Shown here piece after piece: positions 11,726 to 25,300 of a DNA stretch of 64,000 nt. The stretch is from Aphelocoma coerulescens. Lineage: Eukaryota > Chordata > Aves > Passeriformes > Corvidae. Location of the stretch: the NCBI RefSeq assembly GCF_041296385.1, contig NC_091018.1, positions 3,603,501 through 3,667,500 on the forward strand, in the 5' to 3' direction. The stretch's first letter is position 1. The number at the start of each line of letters is the position of its first letter. A program made the position numbers and the translations under genes. Under the pieces are notes generated by a model. That model was not told where the DNA came from. It was given only the letters and a program-made list of their open reading frames with translations, and searched no databases.

Positions 11726-14313
11726 AAAGCAGAGGCAGGGAAAACTTTAGGTGCACACTTGACTGGGTCAGTCAGGCTACCTGTGGAGCTGGGCATGAAT
11801 TCAGGTGTGAATTCACACCAGGGCAAAGAACCTCCTCAGGTTTAATGAACTCCACACAAACACCAGGGAAGTGCTCCAGGGAAGGAATACATTCCATTTC
11901 CATTACTTCCACACTCATGAAATGAGTGACTGCCTAATGTAGTTGGATAAAACCTTTGAGATGAAAAAAAAAGAGGTTTTTTGGTGCACCTTAGAACCCT
12001 GGTGTGGCCAGGGGATGGCTGGGAGATCTGGGCAGGGATTTGTCTGCAGCCACAAAGCTTTAAATGAATCAGGGCAAACAGTCTGGACTGCTCCATCATG
12101 AACTCCAACACTTCTAAACATAAGGAAGAACACCCTGGAGACTTCCAGTTCACTCTGAGGGTTTGGTTGGATTTTTTTAAGCCAAAGTTTTTAATGAAAA
12201 GAAAAAAAACCTTATTCCCCCCCGCCCCCCCGTGAGATATTTTACTTTTTCCACCCCACAACCCCATTTAGGGAATTTTTTTAGTTCCCAGTGTGTGTTG
12301 CACACCCTCATACCTTCCCCAGCACCTGGTGGAGAGAAAAAGTCTTTGCAACCAGAGAGTGCAAACAGCAGAGCTGTCATTTGTTAAATTGGGCATTGTC
12401 TCATTAAATTTCTGTGTAGTGCTGGGAAAGATTAGGAGGAGAGTGACAGATTCAACTCCACAATCCCACAGAAAAGTTTAGCTGAGCTCTTGAGGGTAAA
12501 TGGACACTAATTTCTGACAGCCATGGGGACTGGATGTCCCTGCAGCTCACGGAGTATCCCAGGCACAAAGCAAACATCCCGTGCCGTGTGCTGAAAGGAG
12601 GATGAAGAGATAAGCCAGGAAGGATGAGAGAAACTATTTTCTTTTATGACTTGGTCTTTTTCTGTGCTGAGGGATATCCTTATCAAACAAACCAGTCCAG
12701 CAATGTGAAATGTGCCTTGAACACTCTGTCAAAATCTGAGTCTAAACCAAAGGCTTCTCAGGTTCAGAACTTCCCTTTTTTCCGCCTTTTAGGCTGTCAT
12801 ATCACAGGAAATGGAAACATGGCAGTGCTATTACCAAGGAAATCATCCTGGGCTCCAGAACCAGATTCTGCTGTGAAATATTCAGGTTGAATTCTAGGCC
12901 AGAGCAAGAATAGAAGTGAAGGAAGATTTCTATGAAATCTGAGTCATAATTGGACTATGTAACATTTCTCTGTGAACATTTAAATTCTCTAAACTTTGAC
13001 TTCATCTGAATACAAAATTCCTTCACTTTCATTCTGTTTTGTGGAATGAAACAAAAAAAAAAACAAACCACAAAATAACCCCAGATATTTTAATATATAT
13101 CCCTTTTTCTTTAAACAGGTGGTAGAAAAAGAGAAAGCCATGCTTTCTCTTGGAAGATAACAATGTGCAGTGCAAATACTGTCAAATTTAGAGGTCAAGT
13201 GTTTAAAGTGTTGTCCCCTGTGGGAAAACATGCTTGGTGTTGTTGGTAGGTGGAAGTAATTTGTTAGAGCTGGAAAGTGGCCACAGTGGTATAAATCAAA
13301 GATAACCTGGTAGACCATAAACACCCTTTTGTAACTGTGGAGTGTATTTTTAATTTGACACTGGTGGGCTGTGAACAGGCAGCTCAATTGTCCTTTTGGG
13401 CCTTCTCAAAGGTAAGCAGGGAAAATGTGGGACTACATTTTTTTTATCTGTTTAAGAAAATAAACTTGTTTATCCACAACAAAGCTGCCCTGGAAATTAG
13501 AGAAATGTGGAAATATAGGAACCACAATACTTTTAGGTTTTCAACTTGTCACTATATTCTTAAGTGTAGCTGCACTATCTCACAGCAGTTTGTAGTGTTT
13601 ATTATTTGTTCATTTAATACCCCAAATTAACTGGGGGGTAGATGAGAGCAGCCTCTTTGCTTTGGTGTTAGAGGAGAAAAAAATCAGGCAAGGAATTAGT
13701 CACAACCACGTTGTTTTTATTCTGCCTGGTTTTTGCTACACCAGGAGCAGTAATGGTCCACAAAGAGATTCTTCTTTGACTGAAGGCTGCTCTTGGTAGT
13801 TTTAACAAGTTATAGTTAATAATTCAACTTAAACAAGATTCACTGTCATAAAACTAGTCAGCTGAACAATTGTTTTCTGATGTATACAGTCTGTGTTGGT
13901 TTTCTATCTAAATGCTTAAACACTTTTTTAAGGAACTCCTGTAGACAAAATTTATTTTAACGAATTTTCCTTTGTGTTAATAGATTTTAAAATAAATCTG
14001 TTCATGTGATTAGTGTGTGAAATGGCTTTTAAATAAGATCTGTTTTATCAAATTCATAAAATGTGTGTTTGGTTTTGGTTTCATGAGGCAAAATATTTTA
14101 GTCATCAGTAGAAGAATGATACTTGGCTGATAAAGAACAGCTTCTCATTATGTTCATATGTTTCACAATACTCATAAGTGAAATTTAACTCACCAAAGGC
14201 CAAATCCTCTGGAAAGGGCAACAAATAATTAATTACTCACAGATGTGAGCATTTTAGGAAGTCTGGGTTTCTGATAGTGCCAGAAACCTGAAAAGTAGGA
14301 AAAAGTGGAAGAA

Positions 14314-14418
14314 CTATAATTCTTTGACAAGTTCGAATGATTCTTTGGCTAATTTATGATGGTTTATTTGGCAAGATTCTTCACGATTTTTAAAAAGCTT
14401 GGAATTCTCGTGAAGTTT
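14314..14418 (-). CDS. candidate terminal exon, unidentified
   Basis: The minus strand has a strong acceptor (a T-rich tract ending TTTGCATTCCAG) before 14418, followed by 34 codons and a TAG at 14314-14316. The frame is phase 0 at its start, which fits the phase 0 donor of the candidate at 17205-17355. The peptide is charged (KLHENSKLFKNREE and KLAKESFELVKEL) and has no known domain. Its short length makes chance likely. Confidence 0.15.
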   Translation of the reverse strand, partial: KLHENSKLFKNREESCQINHHKLAKESFELVKEL

Positions 14419-17204
14419 CTGGAATGCAAAGGGATTCACAAAGGAAAAAACCCAAAGTTGCATTAGTGTGTGTGATAGAAGTTCTTGTTTCCAAAACAGT
14501 ATGGAAAGCCTTGGGTTGTGCTTGGCCTGCTGAAATTCCAGGCTCATCTAATAATCCCATCTTTTTTAAAATGCTGTGATATCACTGGAATAGGTGAAAT
14601 GCCAGATATTTTTAGCTCCTCAAAATTATGGCACCTTGGATTAAAGACTGTTGGATGGCCTTAACAGCCTGACTTTTTTAAATGCAGTTTTTTCCTCCTC
14701 TTCTAATCCTTAGGATTTGTCTTCAGAGGTGCTGCCAGGCAGCTGGGTGGGAGCCAGCTCTTGTTCAGGAACTTTGGGGCAAATTTCTGTGTCATAACCC
14801 GAGGGTGCTGTGTCCACATCCTGGCTCAGGTAAGGCAGAGGTGTCTCTTCATTTATCTGTTGCTCTGTTCCAGCACACAAAGAGCTTTAATTGCCTTGGA
14901 AATATACTTGGAAGTATAAATGAAGTATTTGTGGAAATGAGTTTTCGTTGTTTTTCTGAAAAAAATATTTTCCTGGAATTCTCTCTATACTGTTTTACTA
15001 AAAAAAAAAACCCAAACAAAAATAAAAACCATAAATATTTTATAATATTCCTTTACAACTCTTCCAAAGATGTTGTGGAAGGTACAGCTTTTAGTGTAGT
15101 GCTGTTGTCAGAGAGATGTGTTTGCCCAGCAGATTCAGTGCAGGGTGGATGGAGAGTTTGGATTTAGATTGTGTGGACCCTGTTCTGGTGGTCTAAAGAT
15201 GGACTTTAGTTTTTCCAACTCTTCGGGGTAGCAGAGTTGTGTCTCTTCTGGCAATGATGAATTTAATGAAGTCTGATGTTATATTATGGTGTGTTAAGTT
15301 AGAAATGTAAAGTTTTTTCACAAACGTGAAAAAATAATCAGTGAATAATATAACCAGCTGAATTGAAAAGACCAATTGCTGGATTTATTCCTAATTTCTA
15401 TTATATTTCAATTTACATTCTTTAGAATACATTAGGATACTAAGCACTACTAAGTACTATATATTTGGAAAAGAAATTTACTTGGGTGTGATGTGGTGTG
15501 AGACTTTTGGGCATTTCACAGAATTCTTCCTTTTGGACCTTGAAAATTGTGTTTCCAGGTACTCTCTGAGAAACTAGAAATTATGGCTCTACAGGAATAA
15601 AGTGTGACTGTGGAAGTGAGAGAACAGAAATAATATTGACATCTAGACAGAGATCTTTAGATTTGATTAAGAAGTTAGCAACAGTGGGAGGGGGAAATCA
15701 TTTTATTAAAGACAAAAATTGGTCCAACAATGAAACTTATTCTGACTTCAAATAAATCAATATTTTGAGATATCTAATTTTTGATAACATAATTTTCCTT
15801 CAAGTCCTGATAACTTCTGAATCTGGATTGTGAATGGAACCAACTTGTTTAGGGAAATAATATTGTTCAACAATGATACAACAATATATTAATAAATTAG
15901 CTATTAAATAGTCTGTGCTTTTAGTGTAGGTCAAATAAGGAAGACTATTGGCACATGTTATTTAGATGAAGGACAGAAAAAGGAACTTAAATCAAAATTA
16001 GTTGCTCCTTCTGCCAGTGATTTGCCAATGCATCTGGAACAGTGTACTGTTAAAGATATAGATATAAGATAACTTATAGAAATGAAAACAAAACAGTTGA
16101 TAAGTGAAGTCATCCTTAAGTAGAAGAACAATAAAGAGACACAGAGAGAAAATTAACTGGAAGAAAAGAATTTCCTACATCAAAGACAATATCCTGTACT
16201 TTTCTGTACTTTTGGTGTACTAAAATCAAATGCTTTCAAGAAATAAGCACAAAATGAAATATTCTAGTAGCTAGATGTTGATCTTCACTGATAATTAGTT
16301 TTTAATTTGAAATGATATCTCAAATTTTCATCATAATGGTTTGCCTAGTGCAAGCTTATGAAGGTGGTAGAAACAGTGTGAGAAAGGAAGATATTTAGAT
16401 ACCTTTCTTCAATAAAAACTAATTTTAGTTGAGTTACCTGCAGGTCTTTAACTTCAGACAGAATGGTGAATGATGATTTTCTTTGAAAAAGAGATCACTT
16501 TTAAGTCCTTAAATTTTTCTTCTGAAATCAGATCTATGCAGGGAGAGTCATATCAACACCAACTTTCATTATGCAACTAGAGCAGAAAATCACAGGAAAA
16601 GGATCATTATCATTAGTAGTAAAAATGGCTTTGCAAAAAATTTTACTCTGAAATCACAGAATTGGGTCATTGTGTCTTGTAGATTTGTTGATTTCCTTTA
16701 CTCCTTCTGCTCCCAAAGAGAAAAAAGGAAAAAAATGCTCTTTGTTGGTTAATACAATCCACATTCAGTGTCAGTAGAGAAAGTCCATTCCATGTGAAAA
16801 CAAATCGTTCTTAATCAAAAACAGAACATAAAATATATTCTCTTTTGAGAGATGTCTAAATAATGCTCCCCTGATTCAGTGAGATGATGAGCTTTTGACT
16901 TCTCTGTTTGCAAGTAATTGAGGTATTTGCCTCTCTTTGGAAGTGTGGGGATCCGTAATGGGGAAATCCAGGTAGAGTTATAGGAATGTTTCCTGTTGGT
17001 TAAAACAAAGCAGTGTGAGATCCCAGGTTTTAGCAGGGCTGTGTCCCTTCAGATAAGAGTATGGCTTCTGTTTGTCTAAGTCTCTTCATGATTAAATGTC
17101 TGTGTATAGCATGCACGAGTTTGTGTCTGTAAATACACACTTCTCTATAAATAGTATGTTTTTCTGATTGCTTTCTTCTTGCTGATGTATTTATTGCTTC
17201 TCAC

Positions 17205-17355
17205 CTTAAGATACTGCAGAAATTTGCATATTCTTAGTAACAGTGGAACATAGATCAGTTGAGAACTCTGTTTCATATTCTGCAGAATTAGATTAATTCC
17301 TTCTGCAAGCCTCATGTCCTGGATCATTGCAGCAGTTTCTGGCTTCTCATGTGTA
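17205..17355 (-). CDS. candidate internal exon, unidentified
   Basis: On the minus strand the open frame ends at a near-consensus donor, CTTAAG followed by GTGAGA, in phase 0. The translation looks helical and leucine-rich (LILQNMKQSSQ, then PLLLRICKFLQYLK), as in HEAT- or armadillo-type helices. That likeness is an impression, not a match. The acceptor is uncertain: TTTCATAG gives 151 bases, and a CTTGCAG further in would give a shorter exon. The donor is the strongest evidence. Confidence 0.2.
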
Positions 17356-20300
17356 CTATGAAAGCCCCTACTTTGTTTTCAATCTTCCCCTTGCTAATTT
17401 TCCTGCTTGCTCTGGCTTCAGTTTTTAGGTAGAATGACTAAAAACCTCTGTGTTTACCTTCCTGCACATAACCCAAGCACTTCATCAGAATTCTTGCACT
17501 TGAAAATATGTTGTGTGTGCTGGTGAGTGAAAGTTGCTTCCTTAATAGGAACAGAAGAGAATTAACTCATTGGTGCTACCAAGAAGGAATTATTTTGGTT
17601 GCTGGGCTTTTCTTATCAGCAATAGTCTGTCACTTAGGGCTGTTCCAGAATTCATGGGATGTTTAAAGCTCTGCCTCTGGGGATGCCTTCAGCCACAGAT
17701 GACAGAAGCACCAGACCTGGCTTTGTGGTTCTATTTCATATTTTCTTTATGCTTGTACTCTGCTCATGTGTATCCCCCAAACTCCTCATCTTGCTGACTG
17801 TTTCTCTGATGATGGATCGCTGCAACCTGTCATCAGTGTGCTGTGAGAACCTATTATGGTGTTATATATCATTAGGGACCCTTCTCTCAAGACAGGTTAC
17901 TATTATATATCATTAAAATGATGGCCAGTAGGAACAGGCATCCCAGAGAGGGAATCTTAGAATTTTATGTGGGGAAAAAATCCTAGTTTATAGGTGAGTT
18001 GGGAAGCAAAAAAATAGAATAGGTGGGAGTTGTAATATAAATAATATTAAAAATAACTGCTATTTTTTATATAAATTGTGTCTAAAAGGAGTGTCTAGAT
18101 CATAAAAACAAACTCTTGCACAGCAGAAAATGTTTATAACTGAGGTTTTTATTCATAAGACCTACTGTGCTGTAACTCATTGAACTGTGACGGGTATGGC
18201 CAGAAAGTGCAGAGCCAAGCCTGAGAATTGTTTTGAAATGAAAGGGCACAGTAGAATTTTCCCAAATCTGAGTAACCACAGGACTCCCATTATGAATCTG
18301 CCTATGATGTTATATTATGGCTGCAGAACTTCCCCAGTGTCTCAGAAATACACTGTTTCAGTGATGACAATCTTGAGAAGCTGAGGACTGAGAGGAAACT
18401 GTGGCTTCTGCTCATCAGAGTTCCCAGACATATGGAAGCTGTAAGGAACTGTGTGTGCACGTACAATTCCCATGGAAGTTGCCAGGAATTAGCTGAAGTT
18501 ATCCAGGAATAGAGCTGGATATGGTGTGTGTGCTATAACCTTGTTACCACAACAGTCTCTCAGCTTTTCTTGCCAGTGAGCATTTTGTAATTACAGAACC
18601 ACGACCACCTTTCTAATGCAGATACATCTCCTGCTGTGTACCAAAAAATGGGCTTGAACCTCAAAAATCATAAAAACGAGGACTATAGAGGTATATGGCT
18701 GAGGATGTGAAATGGGATGAGTCTCTCCCCACACCACTGATGATGTGCTGCAGTGGATGAGGCTGCTGCAACTCCTGTCCTCTGCTGCTCCCCTTTTCCT
18801 CTGTAATTGCAACAGAAATGTTTACCTACAAACCAAATGGTTTAAAACCAAGACAGTGATGCTATTTCCATCCTTAGAGATTGTTGTTTTATATCTATTG
18901 AAACCATTAAGCCTCATTGCTTCCCTATTATCTTTATTAGAATTAGATATTGGTAGATCTCCTGCATACTTAGTGCTCTGTGATTCTAAAGTGCATCACG
19001 CAGGCATTAGAGAACTGAGATTTCTGTTTGTTTGCTTCTGTACATGCTCTTGAGATGATGATGGTGATGATGATGGCAGCCTTTTAAACCTAAAACCAAA
19101 TAAACATTTGTGTCCTTACAAAATGCTGGCGAAAGTGTTTCTATTAGAAGAGTTTAGATTCTTTTCAGATTCACTTTAGATTTTTTCAGCTGTTTGGTGC
19201 TCTTGTTTTTCTTTAATTCATTTTACACGTTGCTCAAATATTCACATTCTTGCTTGAAATAACACAAACCACACAACTAAATCTTGGGGGGGGGTTTAGT
19301 ACCACTTTTACTTGTGTGATTCACTGCTGTAGGGCAGCTGTTCTTGATTCATAGAACTTGTGCTAAGATTAGGATGGGGAAAAACTTGCCAAGGTAAGGG
19401 AACAACAAGAAAAGTTGTGATACTTTCAATTAGACTTATCAAAATATTTAAAACATCTTTAACAAAAAATGTCTGTATCCCTCTCTGAAGAGTGTTAGAT
19501 ATGGATACAAAAATACTGGTTTTTTTCTGGGTACGAATGCTGAGTTTTAAACAGTTTATGGACTTTGGAGGAATGTATATGAGAGAAGGGGATGGCTGAA
19601 AATCCTGCTCAGGGGTGGCAGCTGCTGTGGCTTTGTGAGCATGTTCTCATAATATGGTGTGTCAACACCATCTGTTGAGCAGGGACTGAGTGAGCCTGGC
19701 CTGTGCTGCCTCCACATAAAACCCAAACTGTTTCCAGCAGCATGGGAAGGACGAGAGCAGGGCCGGGGTGCCCCGGGCACCTCAGCTCAGTGCATTCCCA
19801 GGGGAGTGGAAGGGGCCCTGGGTCTTCATATTCCCCTGCACACCTGCTGGAAAGGGTTCCTGGGGGAATTGACTGGCTGCAGTTATTTCTGTTGATGGTC
19901 TTCCTAGAAATTAAAGCCTAATGTATCACACCTTCATATGTTAACAGCCAGGCTAGGTCAATCCCAGATTTTGTTTAAGTATTGCAGCCTTTAGGAAGAT
20001 TCTATTTATTCTGTACACGTGTTCTGTGTCTACAATTCACAAATAATGGACATATTGCTTGCTAGTTTTTTTGGGCCATTTACAAATATGTCATTTCTAG
20101 CTTGGTGACACATTTCTTCTTTTTGGGTCTCAGGCTACCTGGAGCTTGTGCAGTAATATTCATATTAACATTGATCTGAATTATTCTTGAAAGGATTATT
20201 TCATTGTGAGTAAGATGATAGTATTTACTGAAATATAATATTGCCTGTGCCACTTCCACTTTGTCCAAAGATTGCTTTGCTTGATGAAATTAAATAATTA

Positions 20301-20520
20301 CTTTTATCTATCAAAGCCTTTTCCCTGGGGACATATTTGTTCCAAATGGAATAAAAGACAAGGTGAAGAGTTAAACAATAAAATAATACTGATTGCAGAT
20401 AAGATGTTTCTTACACGTGCTTCACACCAGGATGACATGAAAGCTTCAAAGTCAAAGCCTCATGAGAGTCTCTAAACTAAAAACTGGTCCTTAGAAAGCA
20501 CCATTCCTTCCAAATGCATC

Positions 20521-20548
20521 TCATATATATAAATATATATATATACTA
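20521..20548. repeat. (TA)n microsatellite
   Basis: An imperfect run of alternating T and A, broken once by AAA. Confidence 0.85.
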
Positions 20549-20610
20549 TAGTTTCACAACCACTGAAGATACAACAGAGTTTCAAAATGTGGAAAGACGA
20601 CCTTGAGTTC

Positions 20611-20699
20611 CCACAAAAAAAAACAAACAAAAACAAAAACAAAACAAAACAAACAAACAAACAAACAAAAAACCAAAAAAAAAAAAAAAAAACACCCCA
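20611..20699 (+). repeat. (CAAA)n / A-rich low-complexity tract
   Basis: About 90 bases made of A and C only, with tandem CAAA and CAAAA units and a closing A run. There is no recognisable retroposon body next to it. Confidence 0.9.
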
Positions 20700-22267
20700 G
20701 TTTTGTTAGAATTTGCTGTCAACTGTAAAATCTTACACAAATACTTAAGGTACTGTGAAGGCTTGGACACTATGTAAGTAAAGGGGGTTTTCTGCTACTT
20801 TGTGCATGTCTTGACAATTATAAAGTATAAATAGTGATGGGATAAGAGAGAGTCCTTTCATTACTGTTATCGAATTTACTTAACATATACAGAGCTGCAT
20901 CTTTTTGTGCTGGATCTGATAATATGGTGCTTTGCTTTGGAAAGTCACTGATAGTGGCAAAGATAAATATTTTTTGAATAGCAGTTGGCAGTTTGAAAGA
21001 TGGGTGTCTTTACTGCTATTTATGATGAATATTCTTGCATTCCAGTGGAGTATCTCATGCGTGAGTCTGTGTCACTTCTCTGCCTCGAACCTGAGCATTT
21101 CCCAGGAGGGTTTCACAAACACTTTATTGTTGCTTATTTCAGGATGAACGAGGCTTCTTGCTGGTAGCTTCCCCTGTTAGAGCTGCTCTGTTCCTCATAA
21201 ATGATTAAACACTTTTTTTAGCCCTGAATTAGGAATAGAAGACTGCTTAGACAACTTAGGAAGTTCAGCCTTGTGCACTGCTAACGTGCCCAGATCTGGT
21301 TCATGACCCACGTGGAATTTGCAACAGGAGAACATAATGAAGTCAGCAATGGCACGTGTCATTTCACTGCTGTTGGACTTTTAGTGCCTGTGTTCTGTGC
21401 ATTTGTGGCTGTATTTTCTTTTAAATTATGACACATTAAACAGCTTCATAGAAATTTGCAGCACCTACCTGACAATAAAAAGCCACGTGGTCCATGTTCT
21501 TCATAGGCAGGAGTGTTTCAAAGGAGTATAAAACTGCAACAGCTGAACAGCTGGAACTCATCTAAGGGTGCCTGTACCCTGAGCATCAGTTTAGATTTAT
21601 TTTTATCATTTTCTGTGTTGTTTGCCATCTGGATTAAAATTGATATTAAATATTTGGATGTAGTCTCAAATCCTCTTACATTTTCTAAACACCATATTAC
21701 AGTTGTTATTAATGCCACCACTGAACACAGTCACACTTGTATTCAGACAATCCCATTGGCTTTATTTGCCTGCTGCATGTGCACCAGCTTGGCCTTTTGT
21801 CTGCTGACTTTATAAACCTGTGTCAATTTAGAACTTAGACACCACTCAGTATTGAAGAGAAGGAGACAAGTTTCTGAATTTATGTCTTTCCTTGCCACTC
21901 AAACAGACACAGTGTCCTAAAAAAGTAAAATATTTTGTAAATGCTAATATGCTGGACACAGTGGCTTGTCACCTCTGTCAGGAAAGCAATAATTTCTGTG
22001 GGGTTTAGAGTTAAATACAACAGGATTCCTGCCTTTCTTTTCTCTTAGCTTGTCTCTCTCTCAACATTGTGATCATGACCATAAAGAGCCAAAGAGCAGT
22101 AGAATAGAAGCCAAAGGGAGGAAAGCTGTGAATGTTTTATTTGCACAGCGGCATTGTGTGTGCTTGAGGCTTTGAAAGGCTTTAGGTTTGGTTGGTGTGA
22201 CTCAGAAGCATGGTAAGAGTGATGAAATTGTTATTAGGAGGGGAAAAGAGTGAGGAACTGGAAGAAA

Positions 22268-22392
22268 CAGCACCCCTGGGTAGGGTTTTGAGCAGCCTGG
22301 TCTGGCAGAAACTGTCCCTGCCCATGGCAGGGAGTTGAAACAAGATGGTCTTTAAGGCCCCTTCTAGTCCAAACCACTCTGTGATTGTATGA
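22268..22392 (+). mobile_element. CR1 3' end fragment
   Basis: This contains the CR1 hallmark order: GAGCAGCCTGGTCTGG, then TGTCCCTGCCCATGGCAGGG, then GATGGTCTTTAAGG, CCCCTTCTAGTCCAAACCA and a terminal CTGTGATTGTATGA. It is 5'-truncated and moderately diverged. CR1 is the main LINE of birds, and its last bases form the short repeated octamer used to prime reverse transcription. Confidence 0.9.
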
Positions 22393-25300
22393 AACTTCCC
22401 TTTAAGAAGTAAAATATCAGGCAGTTATTAGCATAAGAAGTATAATTGCCTTAAAACTATTCTAACAGTATTGTATTGATCTTTCCCATGCAACAGCAAT
22501 GCAGTGGGAGTTTGAGGTAAGCAAAAATTAGGATGTTAATGCTGTAATCTTGATGGAACCTGTGATAGTGAAGCCAGGTCCCTTTAGAACTCAGTTCAGT
22601 GTCTGACAGAGTGGGATATGCTGGAATTGTCAATACCATACAGTTTGATCCTGGTTTGAAGTACTTTCAGAGATGCACCAGGGTTTATTAATAAAGATTC
22701 ACTTGTTCTTTTATTGATCAGTGGTACAGATCACACCACCACCATGAATTTACTTGTTAAGCACTAAGCCACCTACATCTAAGCACTGCTTAATGAAAGG
22801 ACTCTCCTGAGTCACAGATCTGGAGGAAAAATAAAAGATTAAAGGGGTGAGGGACCAAGATAAAAATGGCTGCACTTCCTGCAACTAAAAGTACTTGGCT
22901 ACCAAAATCTGAGATTTGGTGTGCTTGAGAGGAGGGAAAAATCAAGGGGTGGGGGCCCATTAGGGGAAAAAGGTTTGACTGACTTCTGTGCTGTGCTTTG
23001 GGAATAATGTTAGCACAACGATGTAAAACTGAGATGCACGAATTCCAAGGCAGGGTCTCTCTGAACTCCTTCCTTCACCCCACCTACAGACCTCTGACCT
23101 TAAAATAATCTCTGTGAGCTTGGTACTTGTGCAGGAGCTGAATAATCTGAGAGAATATCTGTGGTGGGGGAGTGATAAAAATTGATTTACACAGCTTCAT
23201 CCCTGTGTTTAGCACTCGGAGGGGAAGTCAAATTCCTCAGTCTGTGCCCCTTTGCCAGCAGCCCTTCGGGGTGTGAGAGGCTCCCAAGGAGTGTAAAGCA
23301 GCAAGGCAGAAGTTCCTTTTCTGCCCTGTACAGCTGCAACTGTTTGTTGTGTATTTTTTTCTCTTGGAGGAGATGAATGTCAGAATTGAGCTGTTTAATT
23401 CCTGAGAGCTGTTTATTGTGGGCTCCAGGTCCCAGCTTGCCCACTGGCCATGGCTGCTGCTGGTGCCTCAGCACAGCTCTGGTGTTTTGGAGCTTGTACA
23501 GCACTCCTGAGCAACTGCAGTTGTAACAGAAAGATGTGCTGGGCTTGAAACACAAAAGATAAACCAGGAGGATGCTGCCTCACTTCTTTTTGCATATTGT
23601 GAATAAAATTTTTACTTGCTGGCCAATATTGAGGAGAGTGTGCTGCTAAACCTCTCTTGTATTTAGCACAGCAAGAGGGATTATTACTGAAAATACAGCC
23701 AGTGTAAGGGGAGCATCAAGAATCACAGCTTGTGTTTTGTCACATAAGTTTAAAAAAACAATGAAACTTTGCCAATAATTTTACCTCTCATGCTACATCC
23801 TAAGGCTGTGACTGGGGCAATGGAGGGGGGAAGCTGCTATTAGTGACTTTAATTTCTCTTTTTCCTTTAAATGTTGTATCCCAATTCTTGCTGATCTTGT
23901 AGAAGTAAGTAGGTTTGGAACAGAATTGAAATTTAAATTTTAAGTTGGGAATTTGCAAAGACTGTTACTGGTATTTTTGCCGTTACCATTGAACCACCTT
24001 GGCTGAAACACAAGGTAGGAATTAGTGATTAGGGTCTCTTGAAGGGCAGGCAGCATTTCCTCCTGTTGACCCTGTCTGCTTTAAAGCAGATATCTGCTAA
24101 CAGAAATTTTAATAACTTGGGATTTCTAGAAGAATGTGTTGCCCATCTTTAGGCATTAGCTGAGTGGAGCACTGGAAAATTTGCCTCACAATTCATTCTG
24201 CTATAATTCCAATGTTTGACCACTGCAGACTAGAAGGTGGTAATATTAACTCTGGAATTTGCACAGAGCTACAGAAGCAGGCTGAAGAATTCTTGTGACT
24301 CGGTGTTGTTTTACAGACACCAGATTTACCACCTTTGCAAATTTAGATTACAGCAGCAGCTGCTTTCATAGTCAGTGATTCCACGGCAATGTCCAGAGAA
24401 AATCTAATCAAGGTGCAAGCAAGGATTCAACACTGCTTGTGGGACTTGGCAAAGCATCCATCTAGAGATTTTTGGATCCAATAAGTGCACTGAGGCATAG
24501 TAAAGAAATTGATTTTTTTTTTTTTAAATGTAGCTTCTGATCAAAGAACCCCTGTGATAGAGCAGATCCAGCAATTTTTCATCCCCCGTGTCAATGCTTT
24601 GATCTCCAATGAGTAAATGCAAAAGAGAATCTGATGACACATCAAAAGTGCATCTGCTTGGTAGCTTGGGCTGCAGGGCTGTGTGGCAGAGATCTGCCAG
24701 CCCCTGCTCTGAGGCGCTGCCTGGCACTGCCCTGGTGCCTCCTTGCAATAACCCCTGGTGGGCATCCTCCCTCCTGGGAGCTGTGCAGCCCCTGCCAGCT
24801 GCACACACACAGCCCCAGACAGTGCCTGGCCTTCCATCACCCTTGGCACCAATGATTCTGGGTAGTTCTGCCTTGCTGTTCTACTTCCTCCCATAAGGAC
24901 AATGTGTATTTGAATTTATGCCTATCTCCTTAGGGTCCCCTCCCAGCCTGAGGGCACGTGGATGTTGTGCTCTGTAAGTAAATATTTGAGAACTGGAGCA
25001 GTCAAAGAAGGTCATGTTTAAACATCCATGTGCTTTCACTGAGCTTTCAATCAGTTTCTGTGGTGAAAATAAGGGCAGAATTTCCTCAGGATGTAGTTCT
25101 CCATGGCCTAACAGACTAAAATCAGACAATCTCACATCTTTATGAACCAAAGTAGAACATAAATGGTTGGATATTCAGACCATGGTCTCTAGATAAATCA
25201 CTGATGTGTAATTCATTTAGATTTCCTCTCCAGTCAGTATAGAGAGGAGGACAATTTAGCAATCCTACATTATTCATATAATCTAACTTAGGCATTTAAA

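Larger units (their letters stand above)
11726..22267. other. unique AT-rich sequence, no confirmed gene
   Basis: The longest open frame (14682-15167 plus, 161 codons) has no splice or family support. Exon-like minus-strand segments occur at 14314-14418 and 17205-17355. Simple repeats here are a C-rich run near 12218-12232, a GAT run near 19055-19077 and the features listed separately at 20.5-20.7 kb. Nothing else could be assigned. Confidence 0.45.

Noticed and set aside
11842..12267. 141-codon minus frame with overlapping frames
   Set aside because: It runs through G/C and A homopolymers, several frames are open at once, and there is no coding signature.
14682..15167. Longest open frame in the window (161 codons, plus)
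   Set aside because: It crosses A-rich low-complexity sequence (AAAAAACCCAAACAAAAATAAAAACC), has no splice context or recognisable family, and its length is within chance for 64 kb in six frames.
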